Shown piece after piece: positions 1 to 5,641 of a DNA stretch of 8,455 nucleotides (within the stretch, counting starts at the first letter, position 1; each line of letters starts with the position of its first letter). This stretch comes from CAZJGF01 sp964545665 (GTDB lineage: Bacteria; Chloroflexota; Dehalococcoidia; GIF9; AB-539-J10), in NCBI GenBank assembly GCA_964545665.1, contig CAZJGF010000068.1:1-8455 (forward strand). Direction: 5' to 3'. The notes beneath the pieces are model-generated. The model did not search any database. It was not told where the DNA came from and saw only the letters and a list, made by a program, of their open reading frames with translations. Position numbers and translations under genes: made by a program.

Positions 1-17
1 TCTTTAGCCCTACTATC

Positions 18-45
18 ATTCTACTACATATTTCGTTTATGTCAA
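18..45 (-). promoter_or_regulatory. Putative sigma70 promoter firing out of the left edge
   Basis: On the minus strand a perfect TTGACA (40-45) is followed after 16 bp by TAGAAT (18-23), five of six matches to the -10 consensus. Transcription would start near position 11 and run leftward, so it would serve a gene outside the window. It lies about 270 bp beyond the rmuC stop in the same direction, which suggests that the next gene has its own transcription unit. This is a match by eye; no downstream start codon is visible to confirm it. Confidence 0.45.
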
Positions 46-198
46 TTGCATTATCTTTACTTTACCTCCAAATCCAGGAAAGAAATTACTTAAATTTTCG
101 GTTTTCCGTTCAAGTTTGGGCATTTTGGGAAGCCTTGAGCGCGGAATTTCTGTGGCTATCGAGCTTACTCGACCTTGCGTATCAAGGCAGCGACGTCA

Positions 199-312
199 AG
201 GGGGTGTGGGAATAAGCATTTTCCCTCGTCCTCGCGGCTCGTCAACCACCTTAGGCTCTTGCTCTAGTTCCCAGCTCTCCCGCTGTGTCTGGCGTGCTTT
301 GGTTATCGTTTT
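199..312 (-). other. Possible read-through or lost C-terminal tail of RmuC
   Basis: Directly after the rmuC TAG stop (313-315) the same frame stays open for 38 codons, up to a TGA at 196-198. The first twenty or so residues are rich in Lys, Arg, Gln and Glu, like the charged helix that ends RmuC. The tail finishes basic and proline-rich, ending PTPP. It has no start codon with a ribosome site of its own. It may be a former tail cut off by a nonsense mutation, a read-through extension, or chance: an open run of 38 codons is not rare. The rest of 1-198 shows no gene that I can support. Confidence 0.25.
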
Positions 313-1191
313 CTACTCCTTTGACATCCTTGAAATCCGGTCAAACTCGTCTCTTAGCTTCCTATAGGCCCTGTCCAGTTCGTCTGCCCTTTCCCCTGCG
401 TTTCTTAAGTGCGTGCTATAAAATACCCGCCACAATTCATCGATCTCATTAAATCTCTGGCAAATTATATTAAGGTCTTTCCTTACCTCTTCCGCCTCTT
501 CAGAGAGCTTCTTGGCATGGACGCCAGCTTTTATGAGTTCGACTTTATGAGAGAGGGTCAATGGCGAAACAACCTGGACTCCTCTCTTCGTGTAGTCCCG
601 CAGCATTTCGAATTCTTCGTTAACCAAGAAGTAATAAACAGCCTCGGAGGCAATATAGGCAAAGGCGAATTCTGCTGAGCCCTCCTCCGGGCACACGTAG
701 TCTTCAGCTATCTTGCTGAGATGGTTCTGCATATCCTTGCGAAAATCATTCTTAAGTCTTTCTTTTTCTTTGGAATCTTCGGTTTCCAGCATTCTTCTGT
801 AGTTATCGAGGGGGAACTTGGAATCTATGCAAATGAGCCCCACGGTTGATTTAATATGTGCGTCGGGGATTTTTCCGTCGAGGATTACCTTTCTGATGCC
901 AAACATGTCTGGCGGAAGTTGGTCTGAGAGCATTGTTTCCAGGCTGATTTCGCCAAGGTCGGCTCGCTCCTTTGGCACTCGGAGCATTTGCTCGATTGAT
1001 CTGTGGGAATTGCGGATATCCTGGGTATGAGCAGTTAGCATGCCTATCTTTTCGTCCAGGCCTAGTTTTGTCCAGGTAGTTGATACGGCATCTTCGATAT
1101 CCCTTGGCTTAACTCCTCTTCCCCTGAGAACAAGGAAAATCAGCACGATCAGGAGTATTATGACGATTGCAAGCAAAATCTGGTTTATCAT
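313..1191 (-). CDS. rmuC: RmuC family protein, membrane-anchored
   Basis: A 292-residue RmuC-family protein. RmuC is linked to limiting recombination at inverted repeats and carries a restriction-endonuclease-like fold; its biochemical activity is poorly defined. An N-terminal membrane segment (residues about 4-22) is followed by a basic stretch, then a helical region. The family signatures follow: GEISLETML (80-88), the IDSKFPLDNY strand (122-131), a DYVCPEEGSAEFAF...SEAVYY segment (164-187) and VVSPLTL (207-213), ending in a charged coiled coil (about 225-290). It is shorter than many RmuC proteins because the long N-terminal coiled coil is almost absent. The start is supported by AGGGGA at 1198-1203, six bases upstream of ATG. 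It is divergent from the dehydrogenase gene. The stop is followed by 38 open codons, so the C-terminus may be recently shortened. Confidence 0.9.
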   Translation of the reverse strand: MINQILLAIVIILLIVLIFLVLRGRGVKPRDIEDAVSTTWTKLGLDEKIGMLTAHTQDIRNSHRSIEQMLRVPKERADLGEISLETMLSDQLPPDMFGIRKVILDGKIPDAHIKSTVGLICIDSKFPLDNYRRMLETEDSKEKERLKNDFRKDMQNHLSKIAEDYVCPEEGSAEFAFAYIASEAVYYFLVNEEFEMLRDYTKRGVQVVSPLTLSHKVELIKAGVHAKKLSEEAEEVRKDLNIICQRFNEIDELWRVFYSTHLRNAGERADELDRAYRKLRDEFDRISRMSKE

Positions 1192-1478
1192 AGCCTATCC
1201 CCTAATTCTATTGTCTTGGGTATAGCGTATCACATTTTGTGGCTAGAGGAAGCCTAGAAATAGTCGGTGGACTTATGGCAATCATTTGCTGATTATTGCT
1301 TTGTCTAGTATTTCATAACTAGCTTGACCGTTAATTATTCACTTCCATGTATGAACGGATCTAGGTATTTGACGCGGTGTCATTTATAGGAACGCTGTTT
1401 GTGTGTATAATAGCCTTGGTCTGGTTGACCGGATTCTCGAAGCAAAGTTATGGCATAAATCCAACGGAAGTAGTGTAA
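1192..1478. promoter_or_regulatory. Divergent intergenic region with short inverted repeats
   Basis: This 287-bp gap separates divergent rmuC and the hydroxyacid dehydrogenase and should carry both promoters. Three small dyads are visible. AATCA/TGATT lies at 1280-1294 with a 5-base spacer. CTAGT/ACTAG lies at 1305-1322 with an 8-base spacer. GGTC/GACC lies at 1418-1430 with a 5-base spacer, just downstream of the predicted plus-strand -10. Any could be an operator, but arms of 4-5 bp are expected by chance in AT-rich DNA. I saw no coding frame and no clear rmuC promoter. Confidence 0.3.
1383..1411 (+). promoter_or_regulatory. Putative promoter of the dehydrogenase-RraA pair
   Basis: A perfect -10 box TATAAT (1406-1411) is preceded by a 17-bp spacer and a weak -35 TTTATA (1383-1388, four of six matches). 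A start near 1418 gives a leader of about 60 bases before the GTG at 1479. The weak -35 suggests either an activator or a low-level promoter. Confidence 0.4.
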
Positions 1479-2456
1479 GTGAAGCCAAAAGTTTTTGTTA
1501 CCAGTGGAATTCCGCAACCCGGGCTTGATATTTTGGAAAAGGAATGTCAGGTAAAAGTCAATCCGTACGATAGATTCTTAACTAAACAGGAGCTTATGGA
1601 GGAGGTGAAGGAAGCAGACGGATTGCTCTGCCTTCTCCCTGATACCATCGACGGGGAAATAATGAGTGCAAACACTAATTTGAAGATTATCAGCGACTAC
1701 GCCGTCGGCTATAACAATATCGACATAGTAGAGGCCACCAGGAGAGGCATTATGGTGACCAATACCCCGGAGGTACTAACGGACACAACAGCAGATTTGA
1801 CCTGGGCTCTCATAATGAGCATAGCCAGGAGGATTGTGGAATCCGACAAGTTCACCAGAGAGGGAAAGTTTAAACGTTGGACGCCTATGCTCCTTTTGGG
1901 GTCCGATGTTCATCACTCAACACTTGGCATAATTGGCCTGGGTAGAATTGGCCGGACAGTAGCTAAAAGAGCTGGGGGATTTGAGATGAGGGTTCTGTAT
2001 ACGGATGTAAAAAAGGCTCCGAAGGAGATGGAAGATGAGTTGAGGGTGGAGTTTGTCCCCCTAGAGGAGCTTCTTTCAAGCTCAGACTTTGTGACCCTTC
2101 ATGTCCCACTTGTTCCTGAAACACGGCATTTAATCGGAGCAAAAGAGCTGAAGATGATGAAAAAGACTGCTTACCTTGTCAATTCAGCTCGGGGTCCTTT
2201 AGTAGACGAGAGGGCCCTGGTTCACGCTCTGCGGGAGAAATGGATTGCTGGGGCAGCCCTAGACGTATATGAGAATGAGCCAGCTTTGGCTCCCGGATTA
2301 GCCGAGCTGGATAATGTGGTAGTCGTGCCTCACATTGGCAGCGCTTCTAAGGCCACCCGAGAAAAGATGGCCGTTATGGCTGCTACTAATTTGGTCGCTG
2401 GTCTGAAAGGTGAGGTGCCGCCCAATTTGGTGAACAAGGAAGTGATTGAGAAGTGA
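1479..2456 (+). CDS. D-2-hydroxyacid dehydrogenase (glyoxylate/hydroxypyruvate reductase-like)
   Basis: A cytosolic NAD(P)-dependent enzyme that interconverts a 2-oxoacid and its D-2-hydroxyacid. At 325 residues it is of normal length. The substrate loop is at 74-82 (YAVGYNNID). The Rossmann dinucleotide motif GLGRIG is at 153-158. The catalytic triad of the family is present: Arg238 (NSARGP), Glu267 (YENEP) and His285 (PHIGSA). Asp176 at the end of the second Rossmann strand suggests NAD rather than NADP. The layout is closest to glyoxylate/hydroxypyruvate reductases, but the exact substrate cannot be read from sequence. GTG is the start: an in-frame TAA immediately precedes it, and GGAAG (1466-1470) lies eight bases upstream. 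It probably forms an operon with the RraA-like gene 87 bp downstream. Confidence 0.92.
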   Translation: MKPKVFVTSGIPQPGLDILEKECQVKVNPYDRFLTKQELMEEVKEADGLLCLLPDTIDGEIMSANTNLKIISDYAVGYNNIDIVEATRRGIMVTNTPEVLTDTTADLTWALIMSIARRIVESDKFTREGKFKRWTPMLLLGSDVHHSTLGIIGLGRIGRTVAKRAGGFEMRVLYTDVKKAPKEMEDELRVEFVPLEELLSSSDFVTLHVPLVPETRHLIGAKELKMMKKTAYLVNSARGPLVDERALVHALREKWIAGAALDVYENEPALAPGLAELDNVVVVPHIGSASKATREKMAVMAATNLVAGLKGEVPPNLVNKEVIEK

Positions 2457-2543
2457 TAGAGATAGTAGTTGTTGTGCCTTTCATAGTGGCGAGCATCGGG
2501 ATAGACAGGGAATGATAAAAGAAGGAAGGATAAGGGGGTTGAA

Positions 2544-3257
2544 ATGGCGGAATTATCAGAGAAGGATATGTTAGAAAAACTGCGAGGATTCAGTACGCCA
2601 ACAGTGGGAAATATTGTAGCTACCTATCCAAGTAACCCTCATTGCTTAGGTCTTTATGACCAGTGGAATGGGAGATGGTATACCGATCAGTCAGTTCATT
2701 GCATATTTCCCGAGATGGGTAGGACGGTAGGCTACGCATTCACACTCGTGTTCTCGGTGCCTGATCCGAAGTATCCATCATTGTCATTCATAGACTTGAT
2801 AGACAGCTTGGGAAAAGCAAAGAAACCATCAATCGTTGTATGCCAGCAAGTATATCCACCGGAGATATTCAACAGAGCCGGATTGTTTGGCGGGCAATTC
2901 ACGGCCCTACTGAAAGCTTGTGGAGTCGTAGGGGTTGTAACGGATGGTCCGTCTAGGGACGTAGACGAAATGCGTCCGCTAGGTATTCAATACATTATGA
3001 GTGGCGTCACGCCTGAACATGGAGATTTTGCCTTGAGAGCGATAAATGTGCCTGTTTCGGTTGCGGGGATGGATGTCTCATCTGGCGATATGATTCACAT
3101 GGATGAGAACGGGGCGTGCAAGTTTCCAGCAGATAGGCTAGCAGATATCTGTAGCAATATTGATGCATTCAGCAAAGAAGAGGCAGACCAAGCTGAAGCG
3201 TTACTTGCGGCAAAGACACTCGAAGAGATAAAAACAGCGTGGTTGAGCAGAGTATGA
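2544..3257 (+). CDS. RraA family protein (HMG/oxaloacetate aldolase-like)
   Basis: A 237-residue member of the RraA/4-hydroxy-4-methyl-2-oxoglutarate aldolase family. Enzymatic members are class II, metal-dependent aldolases that release pyruvate and often also decarboxylate oxaloacetate. RraA itself, by contrast, inhibits RNase E. The aldolase signature G-x20-R-D is present (Gly117, Arg138, Asp139), and these residues bind pyruvate and the metal-water network in studied members. The segment around SGDMIHMDENGACKFP (180-195) matches the family's usual late G-D...D-x-N/D-G motif. The region at 35-60 is longer and more aromatic than in RraA proper, so enzymatic function is more likely than RNase E control. 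Databases often mislabel this family as dimethylmenaquinone methyltransferase. The ATG has purine-rich DNA upstream (2523-2538). The partner dehydrogenase could reduce a 2-oxoacid made by this enzyme. Confidence 0.82.
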   Translation: MAELSEKDMLEKLRGFSTPTVGNIVATYPSNPHCLGLYDQWNGRWYTDQSVHCIFPEMGRTVGYAFTLVFSVPDPKYPSLSFIDLIDSLGKAKKPSIVVCQQVYPPEIFNRAGLFGGQFTALLKACGVVGVVTDGPSRDVDEMRPLGIQYIMSGVTPEHGDFALRAINVPVSVAGMDVSSGDMIHMDENGACKFPADRLADICSNIDAFSKEEADQAEALLAAKTLEEIKTAWLSRV

Positions 3258-3345
3258 GTCTGGGTTAATCGTATTTCCTTTCCTGGCTTGGTGTTTTGAG
3301 GTTTGTGAATCTAGGTATCTTCGGTAGCTCACGGTGGAACACGCA

Positions 3346-3375
3346 TTGAAAAAAGCGAGTAGCTTCGACTACAAT
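3346..3375 (+). promoter_or_regulatory. Putative promoter of the coiled-coil genes
   Basis: TTGAAA (3346-3351) and TACAAT (3370-3375), each five of six matches to consensus, are separated by 18 bp. Transcription would start near 3382, leaving a leader of about 77 bases before the ATG at 3459. A GTAG/CTAC dyad (3359-3362 and 3369-3372) overlaps the -10 and could be an operator. This suggests that the coiled-coil genes are not simply read through from the metabolic pair upstream. Confidence 0.5.
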
Positions 3376-3458
3376 TAGACCTGGGAAGCACAGAAGAGAG
3401 TCGCGGATTCTGGACTTTGTGGTGGCCGATTAAGACTTCATGGGAGTTATAAGAGAAC

Positions 3459-5033
3459 ATGGAAGACAGTAGCGGGGTATTTGAGCAAGCAGTAGCTAAG
3501 GCTGAGAAACTGAGCCGGGCAGCCAAGCAAGCCGCTGAGGCATCAAGAAAAGCATCCCGGGAAGCTCTGAGCAGGATTGAGAAGACAAGCCAAGCGGCTG
3601 GGAAGGATGCCAGGGAAGCTAAGAGAGCATCAGAGGAAGCAGCGAAGAAAGCTGAAAGGGTAAGCCAGACAGCTAGGGAGTCTGCTGAGGCAGTAATAGA
3701 AGCATCACAGGACACGATAAGCAAGGCTGAAGCATCAATTAGAGCAGCCGCTGATGCTGCTGAAGCCGCTGCAAGAGCGTTCAGGGAATCAGTGAGCAGA
3801 GTTGAGGAGTTGGTCAAATCTGCCAGGGACTCTGCTGAAGCATCGAGAGTAGCGTCCCAAGAAACCGTGAGCAGGATTGAAGGCATAGGAGAAGCGGCAC
3901 AAGAAACCGCTCAAGAGGCAAGAAGAGTGTCACAGGAAGCAATGGACCGAGCGGAAGAGATAAGCCAAGCAGCCACGGAGGCCGCTACTGAAGCTAGAAG
4001 AGCAGCGCAGCAAGCCATAAGCAAGCTTGAGAAAGTAGGCCGAGCCGCTGCTAGAGATGCTAAGGAAGCAACGAGAGCATCCCAAGGAGCAGTGCTGAAA
4101 GCCGAGAGGATAAGCCAATCGGCAGCGGCGTCTGCTGAGGCATCGTCAAGGGCCTTCAAGGAGGCGGTAAGCAAGGTCGAAAGGATAAGCCAATCAACAG
4201 CGGCGTCTGGTGAAGCATCAGCAAAGGCATTTGAGGAAGTGATAAGCAAGGCTCATGAAATAAGCAAGAGGACCCAAAGGGAAGCCAAAACGCTTATGGG
4301 AGCAGCTCAGAAAGCTGTAAGCCGAGCTGAAGCATCAGTCCAATCTTCCTCTGAAGCTGTTGAGACAGCGACAAGGGCATCTCAGGAAGCTACGAGCAAA
4401 GCCGAAGAAGCGACAAGAGAAGCCCAGGAAGCTACAAAGAGGGCTGAAGAAACAAGGCAAACAGCTCTGAAGGCTAGTGAAGAGGCAAAAAGAGCATCAG
4501 AGCAAGCTGTGAGTAGGGCCGAGGAGGTAGGTCAAGCAGCTGTGGAGACTGCTGAAGAAGCAAAAACGACATCGCGTGAGGCCATAAACAGGGCCGAAGA
4601 AATAAGTCGATCAGCCAGCGAGGCTGCTGGAGAGTCTACACGAGCAATCAGGGAGGCTACCGAGACATCCATAAGACTAGCCAGGGAGGCGGTTACAACA
4701 TCGGTAAGGGCATTACAAGAGGCAATCAATACGGCTGAAGAGACAACCAAATCAGCCAAGAAGGCTGCTAGGGCATCAATGACGGTATTCGAAAAAGCAA
4801 TGAGTGGAGCGGGAAAAATAAGCAAGGTGAGCAAGGAAGAAATTGAGGCGGCTGTTGAATTGTCGCCAGAGACGTTGGAAGAAGCCTTAAGCAAGACTGA
4901 AACTGGGGAAGAAGTAGAAACGGGTCCAAGGCAATCTAGAAGGGAAATTCAGTCACGCTTGGATTTTCTAGCTCGAATGTATGCAGCTAGTAAGACTGAG
5001 GCTGTTGAGGAGAATGGGGAGGAACAAGCCTAG
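3459..5033 (+). CDS. Long alanine-rich coiled-coil protein built of 25-residue repeats
   Basis: I do not recognise a named family. The protein has 524 residues, no signal peptide and no membrane segment. It contains no Cys, no Trp and no Pro before residue 470. After ten residues it is a chain of 25-residue repeats (residues 11-310: twelve in a row; more at 325-399 and 422-446) with two shorter units of 14 (311-324) and 22 (400-421). The next 50 residues keep the 25-residue spacing but are degenerate. The C-terminus (497-524) has an amphipathic helix (RLDFLARMY) and an acidic end. Small core residues, mostly Ala with Val/Ile, at spacing 4-3-4-3-4-3-4 indicate a continuous, rod-like, cytoplasmic coiled coil. 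Possible roles are a filament scaffold, a spacer, or a LEA-like stress protein. The ribosome site is weak (GGGAG, 3442-3446). A second coiled-coil gene follows after 107 bp. Confidence 0.85.
   Translation: MEDSSGVFEQAVAKAEKLSRAAKQAAEASRKASREALSRIEKTSQAAGKDAREAKRASEEAAKKAERVSQTARESAEAVIEASQDTISKAEASIRAAADAAEAAARAFRESVSRVEELVKSARDSAEASRVASQETVSRIEGIGEAAQETAQEARRVSQEAMDRAEEISQAATEAATEARRAAQQAISKLEKVGRAAARDAKEATRASQGAVLKAERISQSAAASAEASSRAFKEAVSKVERISQSTAASGEASAKAFEEVISKAHEISKRTQREAKTLMGAAQKAVSRAEASVQSSSEAVETATRASQEATSKAEEATREAQEATKRAEETRQTALKASEEAKRASEQAVSRAEEVGQAAVETAEEAKTTSREAINRAEEISRSASEAAGESTRAIREATETSIRLAREAVTTSVRALQEAINTAEETTKSAKKAARASMTVFEKAMSGAGKISKVSKEEIEAAVELSPETLEEALSKTETGEEVETGPRQSRREIQSRLDFLARMYAASKTEAVEENGEEQA
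3489..4946 (+). repeat. In-frame 75-bp (25-codon) tandem repeat array
   Basis: Units begin at 3489 and every 75 bp up to 4388 (twelve units). A 42-bp unit (4389-4430) follows, then three 75-bp units (4431-4655), a 66-bp unit (4656-4721), a 75-bp unit (4722-4796) and two degenerate ones (4797-4946). A typical unit starts A-V/I-S-K/R-A/V/I-E, continues with I/V-S-Q-A/S-A, and ends in A-S/F-x-E. Units are diverged at the DNA level, except units 9 and 10 (4089-4238), which are close: 36 of 42 bases match between 4104-4145 and 4179-4220. All length changes keep the reading frame. Confidence 0.9.
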
Positions 5034-5127
5034 CCGAAGTAAGCGGTCGAGGCAATTTCTGCTCATTGGCTTATCTTGCTCTTGTATAAGTGCATCTGAG
5101 GAAGCTAGAATAAGAATTCATGGAATG

Positions 5128-5135
5128 AAGGAGGT
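5128..5135 (+). promoter_or_regulatory. Near-perfect Shine-Dalgarno site of the small coiled-coil gene
   Basis: AAGGAGGT lies five bases before the ATG at 5141. It is the strongest ribosome site in the window and fixes the start; an in-frame ATG at 5120 runs into a stop two codons later. It suggests high translation compared with the long coiled-coil gene just upstream. Confidence 0.85.
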
Positions 5136-5140
5136 TTACC

Positions 5141-5536
5141 ATGGCTGACGCAGAGCGAGTTTTTATTGCCAAAGAGGAAGAGGCTGAAGAGAAAGCGAAG
5201 AAGGCCGCCCCTAAGAGAGCTGAGCAAGTTGCTGGCGGCCTCCTTGATGAAACTCAACAGCGGGCTGCAGCAGCTTATGCAGCATACATTGAAGCCGAAC
5301 ACCAGTTGGAAGAGGCTTATAAGGATCAGGAAAAGCAGGCAGACAGAACCTATAATGAGGCGATAGAACAAGCTAGAAAGGCTTGTGAGGAAAGCATAGC
5401 CCAGAGTAGAAAGGTTTATGAGGAAAGTATAACCCAGGCATTAAGAACTCGCGATGAAGCGGAGGGAAAAGCTCGACAGGCCCGGAGTGAGGCTATAGAG
5501 CGGACATGGACAGTCTTCACTAAAGCTAGAAAGTAA
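5141..5536 (+). CDS. Small coiled-coil protein with seven 11-residue repeats
   Basis: I do not recognise the family. The protein has 131 residues and is soluble, highly charged and helical. The N-terminal part (1-35) is Glu/Lys/Ala-rich, with one Pro at 24 and a Gly-Gly at 32-33 that may act as a hinge. Residues 49-125 are seven consecutive 11-residue units, four of which open with Tyr, with the Glu/Ala/Gln/Arg pattern of a hendecad coiled coil. Such repeats favour a straight or slightly right-handed coil, as in LEA-like and some surface or stator proteins. There is one Cys (82), which could link subunits. It lies 107 bp downstream of the long coiled-coil gene, on the same strand. A -10-like TAGAAT (5106-5111) lies between them, but the only -35 candidate is poor, so co-transcription is likely. 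Confidence 0.8.
   Translation: MADAERVFIAKEEEAEEKAKKAAPKRAEQVAGGLLDETQQRAAAAYAAYIEAEHQLEEAYKDQEKQADRTYNEAIEQARKACEESIAQSRKVYEESITQALRTRDEAEGKARQARSEAIERTWTVFTKARK
5285..5515 (+). repeat. 33-bp (11-codon) tandem repeat within the small coiled-coil gene
   Basis: Seven units of 33 bp start at 5285, 5318, 5351, 5384, 5417, 5450 and 5483. The protein units begin YIEAE, YKDQE, YNEAI, CEESI, YEESI, RDEAE and RSEAI. Units 3 to 5 are the most alike. DNA identity is modest, so the array is old or held by selection on the protein. Confidence 0.8.
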
Positions 5537-5641
5537 GGTATACACAACCTAGGCAACTTCTCTAGCTATGTTTTTAGTGAGTCAAGTTTTGCAAGAGAGC
5601 AGATATAGCACAGTATTCTGCGGCACGCCACCGGGCTAATT
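5537..5641. other. Convergent intergenic gap without a clear terminator
   Basis: This 105-bp gap separates the stops of the small coiled-coil gene (plus) and the CetZ-like gene (minus). I looked for a stem with a T-run on either strand and found only three-base stems around 5625-5637. Termination is probably Rho-dependent, or the convergent transcripts overlap. Confidence 0.35.

Noticed and set aside
116..367. An 83-codon plus-strand open frame near the left edge
   Set aside because: It has no ribosome site, its composition looks random (Ser/Arg-rich), and it runs antisense over the end of rmuC.
409..678. An 89-codon plus-strand open frame inside rmuC, with shorter ones at 818-1030 and 1040-1225
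   Set aside because: They lie antisense to conserved RmuC motifs and show no family features of their own.
3329..3886. A 185-codon open frame on the minus strand, opposite the 25-residue repeats, with others at 3911-4249 and 4532-4894
   Set aside because: They mirror the Ala/Glu/Lys repeat codons, are low-complexity and end where the repeat pattern changes. They have no family motif; the plus-strand protein has a coherent helical pattern and a promoter.
3489..4796. CRISPR-like or intergenic tandem repeat reading of the 75-bp array
   Set aside because: The units are contiguous, without spacers, diverged in DNA and conserved in protein pattern and frame. It is a coding repeat.
5166..5366. A 66-codon plus-strand open frame inside the small coiled-coil gene
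   Set aside because: It is out of frame with the start fixed by a near-perfect ribosome site, and its Lys/Arg-rich sequence is a frame-shifted copy of the Glu/Ala codons.
5560..5640. Bidirectional terminator between the convergent genes
   Set aside because: Only three-base stems and a five-T run (5571-5575) without a stem were found.
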